64,000 bases of DNA, from positions 20,315,185 through 20,379,184 of the forward strand of contig CM070719.1 in NCBI GenBank assembly GCA_036346275.1, given 5' to 3'. Below are positions 36,249-46,547 of the stretch, one piece after another. This DNA comes from Otatea glauca. Taxonomy: Eukaryota > Streptophyta > Magnoliopsida > Poales > Poaceae. Position 1 is the stretch's first letter. Every line of letters begins with the position of its first letter. The notes under the pieces were generated by a model. That model was not told the origin of the DNA and did not search any database. It saw only the letters and a program-made list of their open reading frames with translations. A program made the translations under genes and the position numbers.

Positions 36249-36814
36249 CGGCGCGGGAGCGACGACCCTGCTCTTCTTTTGAAGTGCACGCCAGGTGTTT
36301 GCAGAAATGCCTATAAGATGTCGCGCGTTGTTTAAGCCTGTGTTTAGCTGCTCTTGGATTTTTCATGTTTCGTCTATTAGAATGGCACTTAAAACTATCA
36401 ATCCTTGCTAGTCTGGCTTGGTGTGTTCATGCCTTTTTAAGTTAGTTTCATGATTGTAGTGTCAAACTTTGGTGTGGACAGCTGAGCCCATGTATGCAAC
36501 GATGGCATCTTCCAGCTCGTTCTGGCTTGTTTGGATGTATGGGATCACGCCCAATTCCTTCGAATTGGCAGGTAAAATGAATTAAAATCCCTGCCAATCC
36601 GTAGGAAAAGCATAACCACACAAGCCCGAAGAGTTAAAACTTGGCAAGTTTGGTTCGTATTGAATGGTTTATGAACAGAGGTTCATAGCCAATTTTTACT
36701 CTCGAGTGTGGCAAAGCTAGTCGTTTTTTCGAGAACATGCCGGAGGTAAGAGGGAGACCAGAGTTCAGTTACGCAATAGCGTTATAATCTGCCAAAAGGT
36801 TGTGACAACTGACT
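36249..36814. other. 3' UTR and intergenic
   Basis: Ordinary sequence after the small gene. The poly(A) site was not located. A stretch around 36550-36640 (CAATTCCTTCGAATTGGCAGG) has inverted-repeat character but no clear element ends. Confidence 0.4.
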
Positions 36815-36822
36815 GCCACTTG

Positions 36823-37422
36823 TAGGGGTGAAAACGGGTCGGATACGGGTGGATATTGCTCTTTCCGTATCCTAACTCATATTTTTTTCCCGGATTCGGA
36901 ACCGGATACGGGCTAACCGGATACGGATACGGATTCGGGTTATTCAGGATACGGATACGAAACAGATATGTGACGGATTCGGGTCGGAAACGGATAAAGA
37001 TATACGGATAATGCATGCATATATAGAGTAATATATATTGAATTAAAACTATACGAGTACATGACTATAGTAACAAATTATATATCAATTAAATTCAACA
37101 AACATCGTAGAAAGAATAGGCTACTTGAGGATCAATAGAACCAACTAATTGTTAATATAAATGGTGAAGTGGAAAAAATGATGAAAATGGTTTGGGCCTT
37201 GCGATATCCGAATAGGAAAATCCGAATATCCGATCCGATGTCCGAATAGGAAAAATCGAATATCGGATCCGTCCGTATTTACGGATATTGGATGCTCCGG
37301 ATTCGATCCCGAATCCGGATTCAAGTATCCGGATCCGGTCCCGGATCCGACCGGATAGTAAAACCCGGTCCTGGATCCGGTCCCGGATCGGGCGGGAGAT
37401 ATCCGACCCGTTTTCATCCCTA
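36823..37422. mobile_element. hAT-type non-autonomous transposon, 600 bp
   Basis: Starts TAGGGGTGAAAACGGGTCGG and ends CCCGTTTTCATCCCTA, giving about 15-bp inverted repeats. The flanks are a perfect 8-bp duplication GCCACTTG (36815-36822 and 37423-37430). The interior is made of short palindromic units (GGATACGG, ATCCGGAT). TAGGG...CCCTA ends plus 8-bp duplication place it in hAT. No transposase. Confidence 0.93.
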
Positions 37423-37531
37423 GCCACTTGAACGAGCATGTACAGGGTATTATTACAAGTACACTAGCAAACTTAGCTGAAATTCAGGAGCTTAGCTGGA
37501 GTTTTTCAAGTTTATCGATTTCCTTTGTTAG

Positions 37532-37790
37532 TGTTGTAAAACGTAGTCTTTCTCCCACTATCAATCAACAGCACACCAACAGGATCACACGAACAGGAAA
37601 AAAGAGCACACAGAATATAGGGGTGGAACTCTCTTGCTTTATTCAATTGATCTTTTATATGGGGGGAAGCCCAATATATAGAGGAAAGCATAAAAGATGA
37701 GTTCGGATTCACCCACAAATAAGAGATAGATAGTAACCGAATCGGTTACAGAAATCTTATATCATAACAGTTAGGACTTAGGAGGAGTGC
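37532..37790. repeat. Possible remnant of a copia LTR
   Basis: Begins TGTTGTAAAACG, as does the copia LTR at 60991, and shares a TCTC-TTTATT-AATTGAT segment in the same order. The other LTR end is not found and identity fades, so this is a weak call. Confidence 0.25.
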
Positions 37791-38111
37791 AAACTTAGTG
37801 GCACACTTATATGCCAATGATGCTTCTCCAAGTAGACATAGGTGTTTATGGCTTAACCACTGACCAGACACCAGATTTTCTTTTCCTTTGTCTACAATTA
37901 AAATGTACTGCTGATGATGAGTAATAAAGTTAAGCTCCTTGGTCTCAAAAAAAAAAGTATGCTAGCAAGCTCACATGAACTTTTACTGAAATAAGCTACA
38001 ATACTTGAATGCAATACAAGTAGCTCCAGCTTACCGCCGCCTTTGACGTTCATCTTTGATTCCTCCGGTGAGCAGCATGTGATTCTTCTACACTCCGTCG
38101 AAAATTCTGGC
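37791..38111. other. Nothing recognised
   Basis: AT-rich sequence before the next hAT element. No coding region or repeat end seen. Confidence 0.4.
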
Positions 38112-38119
38112 ATTACAGA

Positions 38120-38920
38120 CTAGAGGTAGGCGTCGTGCCGGGCCGGCCCGGCACGAATCCATCGTTCTTCGTGCCTGAATCGTGCCGGGCTGTGATGGTC
38201 TGTCGTGCCCGCCGTGCCGGCTCGGCTCGCCTTCGGTGAGCCCAGAAGCGGCCTATTTGCGCTTCGTGTCTGCTTTGTGTCGTGCCGGCTCAGGTCCAGC
38301 CCATTTGCACTATTGCAACGAGAGGAAAGAAACCAAAAACGCAAAGAGTTGAGGCAGTGGACACAAATATTATGGGAAAAACAACTAAAATCTATTTATT
38401 CTTGAACATTACAGAGAGTGAGGGGGACGTGCTCAACACGGGCGAGAGAGAGGGCAATGGGGTGAGAGAGAGTGAGGGAGACATGCAAGAGAGATTGAGA
38501 GAGACAGGTGAGAGATGGAGAGACTGAGAGATGTGTGTGAGAGAGAGAGAGTTAAGAGAGAATGAGAGAGACGGGTGAGAGAAAGCAGCTTCTTGCATCG
38601 TCTCTTAATCTCTCTCAACTCTCTCTCCCCTCTTGCCTGTCTCTCTCAGGTGTCGGTGGCGGGGATGGCGTCTATGCTGCTGGGTGCGTCTATAGCGCTC
38701 ATGCTCTGCAGGTTGGTGACCTTCATGCTAAGCTTTTTCCTTATGCCCTGGGTCATCGGACCCGGTACGAACCGTGTGCCAGGTCGTGCCACCCATCGTG
38801 CCCAGTTCTCAGGCTCGGCACGGCCCATACTACAGTGTGGTGCCGGCATAGCATGACCCACTTCGTACTGGGCCAGGCCGTGCCCGCCGTGCCTCGGGTC
38901 GACCCGAGTGCTCACCTCTA
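38120..38920. mobile_element. hAT-type non-autonomous transposon, about 800 bp
   Basis: Inverted ends TAGAGGTAGGC (38121) and GCTCACCTCTA (to 38920), followed inward by GTGCCGGGCCGG-like and GGCACGGCCC-like palindromic sequence. The flanks ATTACAGA (38112-38119) and ATTACACA (38921-38928) are an 8-bp duplication with one mismatch. Its centre is a long GA/CT microsatellite. No transposase. Confidence 0.8.
38410..38645. repeat. GA-rich then CT-rich microsatellite (foldback)
   Basis: GAGAGA-type repeats with interspersed GTGAGG and GACAGG fill 38410-38582. From 38600 the complementary CTCTCT type begins (TCTCTCAACTCTCTCTCCCC), so the block can fold on itself around 38585-38600. Confidence 0.7.
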
Positions 38921-38928
38921 ATTACACA

Positions 38929-39689
38929 CTAGCCATAACATCCACAATACCAGCTTGATTAGTGAATTAATAACCAGATGTGCACTCTCGGCTGCACCAA
39001 TAGCTACCAAAAAATTTGCAAGGTGCGTGCCTTCAGCAACACGTATTGGCACAGCTTTACAAAATCAGAAGGAGAATGCTACTGTACGTTGTCACTACGG
39101 GCTATGACAACATAAAAGAAGAAGCTCCATGCGTGCAATAAAGCTCCGTGTAACGCGCAAATTTTGCACCATGTACCTTTCATATTTGTGGGCAAAAGGA
39201 TGATTATTTAATGGAGGCGACTAACGCAACAAAATGCACAAAGAAAGAGTGAGACAGTGCAATGTCAAGAAAAAAATTGGGGAAATATCATATTGTCATC
39301 GAAAATTGGATGAACAATTAGTATATATCTTCGCGCTACGTTTCAAAACTAGTTCCACTGTCCCAACCAAACAATTTTACGGTGATCAACATTGCAACAT
39401 CCGAAAATAACAATGGCAGTATTCAAAGATAATTATTGCAATATTTTGTAAACAAAAATGCAACATACGAGGCAAAATCCGCAATGAACCAGGGCAGATC
39501 GTGCAACAATAGGAAAGGGGGCTAAACCTAGGAATTCTTGAGCTAGACAGTTTCGCCTGAGCACTCCTCCTACGCTGGCTATGGCTTCGGACAGACCATG
39601 AATTGGAATGGCGATACCATGTGACCAAACTGACCGTCAGCTCTTCTCTGCAGCCACCAAAATTACCAATGGTAATGGACAGCTAGCAC
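38929..39689. other. Nothing recognised
   Basis: AT-rich with scattered TTGCAA/GCAACA words (39390-39510) like those at 44870-45320. These may be related unbounded repeat fragments. No gene. Confidence 0.35.
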
Positions 39690-40566
39690 CAGAACTCTTC
39701 AAACACTCCAGGCGGAAGACAAGATCGGTTGCAAACGCCCTGTCAAACAACAACTGGATTTGAGATAATCGGCACAACCTAACCGTTCATCTTCTAACCG
39801 AATACGTCAAATTATGGTTGAAAATACAGTCTGTGCCTCTGCGGCCGAAAATTGATGATGACATAATCTGGATGCAAACTCCTAGCGTCATCTACACAGC
39901 TTCATCGGCATACCGCATGTAGTTTGCAGGAAGAACCTCCAAATCCTTTTGTACTACGATCTGGTAAGCTGGGCGCCATCGCTACAAAGTATTCCTTTGG
40001 CTTGCACGCTAGAACCAGCTATGGACGACACAGTGCTTGCAACGTAGGGGGTGGCCCAATGAATATTTCTGTAAGATGTGCTACCGGAATCTAGAAACCG
40101 TATATCACCTCTTCGTAGATTGCCCCCAGGTTTGATGCTTGTGGATAGCCGTTGCCCGATGGGCCGATTGCCATCTCTCCTACCAAACTGGTGGGAAGTG
40201 GCCAACCACCTGGAACAATGGAACCTGCACCAGGTAAACCAACAAACCAGATTTCGGAAAGGCGTCAGAACTTTGATTATGCTAACATGTTGGCAATGGT
40301 GGAGAGAACGCAACAATAGAGTTTTCAGAAACAAATGTCAAGCTAGCGAGGACATTTTTTTAGTCCATCAAGGATGAGGCCGCAAACTGGATTTTTGCGG
40401 GAGAAAAAGACCTAATAAATATGTTGCAGTGGCATAATTGAGATCCATCTTTTCTTTTTTTCCTTTTCTGTTTCCCTCTTTCCTGTGGTGCAGTCTCTTG
40501 CACCCTGTACTCTTGATTTCCATCTCTATCTAATATAATCATAGCTCGGTTGTCTTTAAAAAAAAT
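39690..40566 (+). pseudogene. LINE (L1) 3' end: ORF2 C-terminus, zf-RVT
   Basis: Across several frames the plus strand encodes the C-terminal part of plant LINE ORF2. Recognisable pieces are a TASSAYRM segment, a W-L-A-rich stretch, the zf-RVT zinc-binding motif CKMCYRNLETVYHLFVDCP (about 40075-40130), WQWWRERNNRVFRNK (about 40290-40340) and IKDEAANWIFAG. Stops and frameshifts break it repeatedly. The 3' UTR ends in an A-run at 40558-40565, the usual LINE tail. The reverse transcriptase core is missing, so it is a 5'-truncated dead copy. Confidence 0.85.
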
Positions 40567-41640
40567 GGGATTGGATCAACCTGGTGCTCATCTAGTGAGG
40601 TGCCAGCTCATTAGCTCGAGTGGCCTTCGCAGAGGCTGTTGCCGACAGTTAGTGATGGCAATGGGCCCTGGTCCCTGGCAACTTGTGGGGATTTCCTCTA
40701 CTAGACAATGGGTATGGGGAAGATTTTGGCCCCACAACATTACATGGGTATGGAGACGGCAATGACTACCCATCCCCGCTATTCCCCGATATATACTCAT
40801 ATACACGTAGATTGATACAATTATATGTCTAAAATATAGGTGTATTATCTCGAGCTTAATATATTTTGTGTAATCTAGTCTACAACTCATTTAGCATTAT
40901 TCTATCATCTAATATACTAATAAATTTACGCATTTCTACACAATCATATGATAAATTTATGAAAATACCTCAATATCAATTAAATTTAGGTTATTGTTGG
41001 ATCCCAATCCCCGCCAAATTTTCGGTGGGGATGGGGATAAGAGGAAAGTTGCCCCAGATACCTAAACAGGGAGTATGGATGGGAGGGAATCTTCAGTAGG
41101 GAATTGCCCCACTGCCATACGTATCGAGGTAGAGCACATGATTTCGCGGCAGCTCGATTGCAAAAGGCCGACAGTGGCACTCATGGATGTTGTGCCCTGC
41201 GGTGAAGCTCATTGAAATCACACCTGGCAACCATGGCGGTAGGAGAGCTCGGCTCAACCTTGATGGAAGTTGTAGGGGCCGTGTTTGTGCAGCCCGCACT
41301 CGGCCATGCTTGTAGAGAGAGAGAGAGGCTCATGCCAACCGTTTCTGCTCTAACCAGCTCCTGGCTGCCTAGGAGTATATCACACTACCATAGTCAAGAA
41401 GAGAGAAGATGACTAGTTGAAGGACTTACCGTGCGGGAGGACTAGGAGGGCCATCGCGTCGGTAGGGAAATGGGTGCCGCGTGCCACCGTTTACATGAGG
41501 AGAGGAATGTTGATGTGGGAACCTGGGGAAGAGAGGAGCAGGGGCAGTGGTGTGGAGAGCGAGATGGGACCAATAAGGAGTTGAAGGATGGGAATAAACA
41601 ATTCTAGCATCTCCTACTTAGTTGGTAGAAGTATTATGGT
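40567..41640. other. Unassigned, with a possible degenerate element
   Basis: 40640-41120 is bounded by AGTGATGGCAATGGGC and GCCCCACTGCCATAC-like ends and is internally rich in GGGGAT/ATCCCC. This recalls a hAT-type element, but no 8-bp duplication is visible. The rest (41130-41640) shows no gene. Confidence 0.3.
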
Positions 41641-42004
41641 TAAGACACTACTACAGAAAGGTTTATATTAGACTCCTCTTCACAGACGGTTTCAAAAAAC
41701 CGTCTGTTATGACAAATATCACAGACGGTTCTTTAGTGTAACCGTTAGTGATTTAATCACAGACGGTTCTATTTATGAACTGTCGGTCATATCACAGCCG
41801 GTTCTAGTTAAAAGTCGTCTGTGATCATATCACGGACGATTTTAACTAGGAACCGTCTGTGATAAGGTAATATCATAGACGGTTCTAACTAGGAACCGTG
41901 CGTGATATGACACGAGACCCTATATAGCCATACCAATAGAATTTGTAGCGCCAGATCCATGCGTTTCGTCTCCTGCAAACCCTAGCCCCCGGCAATCCTC
42001 CTTC

Positions 42005-42180
42005 TCGGTGACCTCCTCCCCGACGACTTTCGTGAGCACCTACTTCTCCCCGTCGGCGAGCACCTCCTTCTCCTCCTCCCCGTCGGCGAGCACCTCCTTC
42101 TCCTCCTCCCCGTCGGCTAGCTCCTCGTTCGCGAGCACCTCCTCCTCCCCATCGGCTACCTCCTCGTCCGCGAGCGTGCA
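42005..42180. repeat. 30-bp tandem repeat in the CACTA element
   Basis: Units of CCCCGTCGGCGAGCACCTCC type recur with a 30-bp period at 42051, 42081 and 42111, then degenerate. The plus frame would be a Ser/Thr-rich repeat; it probably derives from a first exon of the captured gene or from filler DNA. Confidence 0.7.
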
Positions 42181-42827
42181 CCTCCTCCTCATCTCCGTCG
42201 GTGAGTTGTACGTATGAAACCGATATGCTTGACTAGGTTATTGTGTTTGTAAATGATATTTGTGAATGATGTTTGTGAAGATGTTTGTGAATAATCTTTG
42301 TGAATGATGTTTAGAAAGAATGAGGCTGTACGTACTAAAGAATTGTAGCTCAAATGCTTGACTAGGGAAACCGATATGCTTGACTAGGGAAACCATTTTG
42401 AGTTTGCGAATTAATGATGTTTGTGAATAATGTTTAGAAGGAATGAGCTAGAGTGTATATAGGCGATTCATGATGGTTGAACAAAGCTGGATATATAGGA
42501 TTCATGAGAGGTCAAATATAAAATTCTTAGCAAGTCTGCATATATATAGCTTAGCAAGCTTTAATGCCTCATTAATTTGCTAGCTAGACCTGAGTTATAT
42601 ATATAAGAACATAAAATTCATATAATCTAGAATTCAACATTAAACTTGTTATATCACACAAGGATTGATGTTTTGGAGCTACTATGTATTCAATGTTCAA
42701 TGCCTCTTTTGTGCCTATACTAGGTAATAATATGTTTGAAACTTATGTACGTGTACATCTCTATCTTGCATCCTTGTACTGAAGTAAACACCTAATTCAT
42801 TATAATATATTTATGGTAATTAAAGAC

Positions 42828-43261
42828 ATGGAAAAGCTGTTAGAAACTAAACAAAAACTCGAAGTGGAGATCGAACAACCAAGGGAAATCGAGATATGAG
42901 AAAAGATTTGTGAGATCAAACAAGAACTGAAAGACATGGATGTTAAACTTGCAAGATATCAAATCCCTTAACACGACACTCATCGATGAGGAGCGCAGGC
43001 GAATCTGAGTGGAAGAAGCTAAAGCTAAGCTTATAGAGGTAATATGAAGGTTTCTAGTACTGAATTCAATGTGGTTAATGTCCTTCTCACAACAACATAA
43101 TCGCTTTTAATTTGTAGGGATTGAGAGATATGACTGAAGATCAATCGGTTATTGGTGTCAAGCAAATCGGTACTGTACTGGAGTTATGGAACTTCAAAGA
43201 GAACAGAAGCCTCTATTCGGAAGCTATGGCACATATGATGGAAGACATGAAAAAACTATAA
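42828..43261 (+). pseudogene. IDN2/FDM-type (XH-domain) gene fragment captured in CACTA
   Basis: Two exons with a GT-AG intron (donor after 43038, acceptor before 43118). The first codes a coiled coil (EKLLETKQKLEVEIEQ, KICEIKQELKDMD) and then TLIDEERRR...EEAKAKLIE. The second gives GLRDM...IGVKQIGTV. This matches the junction of coiled coil and XH domain in plant IDN2/FDM proteins, which bind the AGO4-pathway RNA and help recruit DNA methylation machinery. In-frame TGA stops (about 42896, 43006) and a frame slip near 42970 disable it, and the XS domain and most of XH are missing. Family assignment rests on these short matches. Confidence 0.65.
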
Positions 43262-43443
43262 GGTTTTCTTGTTTGAATTACGAAATAATGTGGTTTCTAG
43301 CTGAACACTTATTGATATATTTGTGGTATATATCATATTTTGTTAATTAATGTATTGTTACCTGAACTATGAAATATTTTGTTATCATATTTGTGGTATC
43401 ATATTTGTGGTAAGGTCTTCTGGCCTTAACTTATGAAATAATG

Positions 43444-43874
43444 TTTCCTTCTAACTCTCTTGGCAGAACTTCCATGATTAGTATCTAATGTTCGAAATTT
43501 TATTCACTTTAGATATTTATGCATTGACATTTTACAAGACACAACCAATAATAGATTTTGCAATTCAATATCAAAACATTTTAGATGTATTGAGGCAACA
43601 GCTTGTCCGATGAGAAAAATCTCTGTGGTACTCTAGATGCAATTGCGTCACGCAATTGCATTTAGAGTGACGCAATTGCCTCTAGAGTACCACAGAGATT
43701 TTTCTCATCAGACAAGCTGTTGCCTCAATGCATCTAGGATGCTTTGATATTGAATTGCAAAATCTATTATTGGTTGTGTCTTGTAAAATGTCAATGCATA
43801 AATATCTAAGGTGAATAAAATTTCGAACATCAGATACTAATCATGGAAGTTCTGCCAAGAGAGTTAGAAGGAAA
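43444..43874. repeat. Long hairpin: 208-bp arms, 15-nt loop
   Basis: Arms 43444-43651 and 43667-43874 are reverse complements with about 8 mismatches (96 percent), around a 15-nt loop (43652-43666). All but one mismatch are transitions. A transcript from either strand would form a long, nearly perfect double-stranded RNA. It abuts the right subterminal repeats of the CACTA element. Confidence 0.95.
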
Positions 43875-44177
43875 AACCATTTCACAGACGGTTCTATTTT
43901 AAAACCGTCTGTGATAATCATATCACAGACGGTTCTAATTAAAAACTGTCTGTGATTACTTATCATTAGAGATGGTTCTATCTTAAAACCGTCTAAGAGA
44001 AAAGATTATCACAGACGGTTCGTAGATAGACCCGTCTCTGATATTATTTTTACTGACGGTTCGGAAACCGTCTGTGATATGTCTTCTCATCACTGACACA
44101 TGTTTCAGATGGTTCACAAAACCGTCAGTGATGAGGATTCTGAACCGTCTGTGATGAGCTTTTCTGTAGTAGTGAGA

Positions 44178-45890
44178 GGTATCGAAGAAGTATCGAGATT
44201 GTTTTTTTTTTGAAAAACAAGAAAAATTCACCGGTATAAACAAGATACGTATCCAACTGTGTCCATATTCGGTATTCGATACCGATACGTCTGTCTTTAG
44301 TTTCCAAGTATCGGAGGTTCCCTTATCTTGTCTGGATAAAACCATCTACAAACACACTCCTCTTCCCCATCCTCATGACCACTCCAGTCGGTAGCTGCGT
44401 CGCCTCGCCCATCGACAGCCTTGAGCTAGAGGCCATGCACCTCTGGCCAAAGTCGACCGAGAAGGGCTGCCTCGCCACTGAGCTCGCCAAGAGGGCCACC
44501 ATACTCAACCAGGAACTCCGCTAACTCGACGCTCGCCTCCATGCCACGATCGATGACAATGTGAGCTCAGCTCTATTGCTGCCGTTGCTTTGATTTTGCT
44601 AGTTGCTGGTGTCTTACTGAGTCGGTTGGTTTTCTTGTGGGTTTTGCGAAGCCTAAGCTGGTGAAGTAGAGGGACTCGCTCGCGCAAACGTCCAACAGGC
44701 TGGCCAAGCAGGGCCCTCGCCAAGGGCAAAATGGGAAATACACTTGAGAATAGATGGGGAAAGAAGAGAAAATAATAGAAAGGGTGATACTAGCGTTCGA
44801 ATATACGATGGGAACATTCCCATTGTACATTCTCGAAAGCAGCTTAACAAATTTATTCAACATATGCAACAATTCATGGCAGCACATGTGACATTGTAAA
44901 AAAACACAAGCAACACCAAGGAAAGATTTGGAAAAAAATTACTCCCTCGATAACTTAGACAAATTTGAGTAATATTGGATGCCTTAATTAGTATTTGCCA
45001 AACATTTTGAAAAAATAGTGTAATGATATTAACAAACATTGAATGCGTCTCTGAAAAATATGTTGCAACCCCACAACATTTTGGAGATGCATATGCAACA
45101 ATAAAAAAATACTCGGTGCAACATCTCAAAATAACTTGTTTCACAGTCCATTGCAACAAAATAAGTACCCTTTTGCAACAGGAAAGAACTCTTTTGCAAT
45201 GAATAAACCTTCAACTACAAAAAAAAACATTTTGCTACTAGATCTAAAAAATACACATTGCAACAAGCAAAAACAATTCTTGAAATATTGGAGGAAGCGA
45301 GATGCAACATTTAGAAAAAATCACTACAATAAGCCTACCAGAGAAGGAGGCACATGGATAGTGGCGAGTAGTAGAGCTCCCTAATGGAATTTGCAACAGC
45401 ACTAATGAGGAAGCTGTAGTAGAAATGTTGCTAGTTGCGGTGGAGCTTCCAAGATGATGCGAGACCTTGCGGGGAGGCTATGTATGGCGAAGATGGAGCT
45501 TGAATGGTGCTCATGGATGCCGATGCTGATGACCTCTTGCAAACACTAATGACAACGATGATCTCCTTGCAGCCTTGAATGGACCATTAGCTTGACCTCG
45601 CGCGAGGATGAGAGGTGTCAGCCTTGGAAGGGGAGCGCTCCATGTGGACACTAGCCATGGTGATGTTTAGTGGGAGATCGATAGAGAGGAGGAGCACGAG
45701 AGATTAATAGCATGGAATGGTTGGTTGGAGCGTGGGGAGATGTGGATAAGGTTAGGTGGGGGGTAGGAGCTCTGTGAGAGCATTGGGTGAATGCTTCTTC
45801 TCGGGCGTCTGACTAGTATCATTAAGGTAACAGAAAATGGGGGAAAAGCTAAATGAAATGGCATATTTCAGAGAAGCAAGAAACTGAAAT
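44178..45890. other. Gene-poor; one exon-like fragment
   Basis: 44360-44561 (plus) reads as an exon (SPIDSLELEAMHLWPKS, ATELAKRATILNQELR) ending at GTGAGC, but with a TAG stop inside; not recognised. 44870-45400 is AT-rich with many TTGCAAC/GCAACA words. 45400-45780 shows nothing identifiable. Confidence 0.35.
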
Positions 45891-45895
45891 GGCAT

Positions 45896-46448
45896 TGTGG
45901 AATATATGAAACCAAATATCTTCATGACCAGCCCAGCATCGCCTGAGGAGAAGACATGCCCAAGTAGAAGGCCCAAAGGATAAGCTCCCCGCCAAGCTGT
46001 GTTTCCGTACGGAAGGGGGTACATCCTATAGACGGTTGAATATGTATTTAGATATAAAAGATACGGTTGTAATCCGAGTCGTTAATAGGGTAGATAAAGA
46101 TGTAAACTCTATCCTGTAACCGACTAGAATCCTGTAACCGATCGGAATCCCTTAGACCGAGAAGGACTCTGTAAGCCGCGCCATCCCCATTATATAAGGG
46201 AGAGGGCGAGCAACACCAGGGGCATCTAGCAATCGCCTCATCACAACACACACCGCATATCGCCTAGAGCACATTGCGCTTTGAGCAACCTTAGATCCAA
46301 GAGATCCATATAATCCCAGCACACAGGATTAGGGTATTACCTCCACCGTCGAGGGCCTGAACCTGTCTAAACCCTTGTCTTGTGTGACCTTCGAGTTTGA
46401 GATCTAACGCCTGCCCCATAAATTTATTGCTGACTACAAAAGTCGACA
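45896..46448 (+). repeat. 5' LTR of the Tat element
   Basis: 553 bp from TGTGG to CGACA, with a TATATAAGG box near 46190. Colinear with 60235-60787 without indels. Confidence 0.95.
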
Positions 46449-46466
46449 GTTGGCGCGCCAGGTAGG
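46449..46466 (+). other. Primer-binding site of the Tat element
   Basis: GTTGGCGCGCCAGGTAGG directly follows the 5' LTR. The TGGCGCGCCAGGTAGGGG form is the usual tRNA-complementary site in this group; the exact tRNA was not determined. Confidence 0.7.
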
Positions 46467-46547
46467 GGTCGAACCTACGGCCTTCTGCTTAGGAAATAGA
46501 GCAACCCCAAGGTAGGGGAAGCGCTATAATCTTTTCCTACAGACTCG

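Larger units (their letters stand above)
41646..44174. mobile_element. CACTA (En/Spm) non-autonomous transposon with captured gene
   Basis: 2529 bp with terminal inverted repeats CACTACTACAGAAAG at 41646 and CTTTTCTGTAGTAGTG ending at 44174. The 3-bp duplication is AGA (41643-41645 and 44175-44177). Both ends carry arrays of the subterminal motif ACAGACGGTTCT / ACCGTCTGTGAT (about 41680-41905 and 43875-44150), the presumed transposase-binding sites. No transposase is encoded. The middle holds an IDN2/FDM-like fragment, a 30-bp tandem repeat and a large hairpin. Confidence 0.96.

Noticed and set aside
35635..36366. 243-codon minus-strand frame
   Set aside because: Antisense shadow of the small gene at 35823-36248, Pro/Arg-rich from reading GC-rich codons backwards.
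40640..41120. Possible hAT element with GTGATGGCAATGGG-like ends
   Set aside because: The ends match only loosely and no 8-bp duplication could be found, so it is mentioned as unassigned sequence only.
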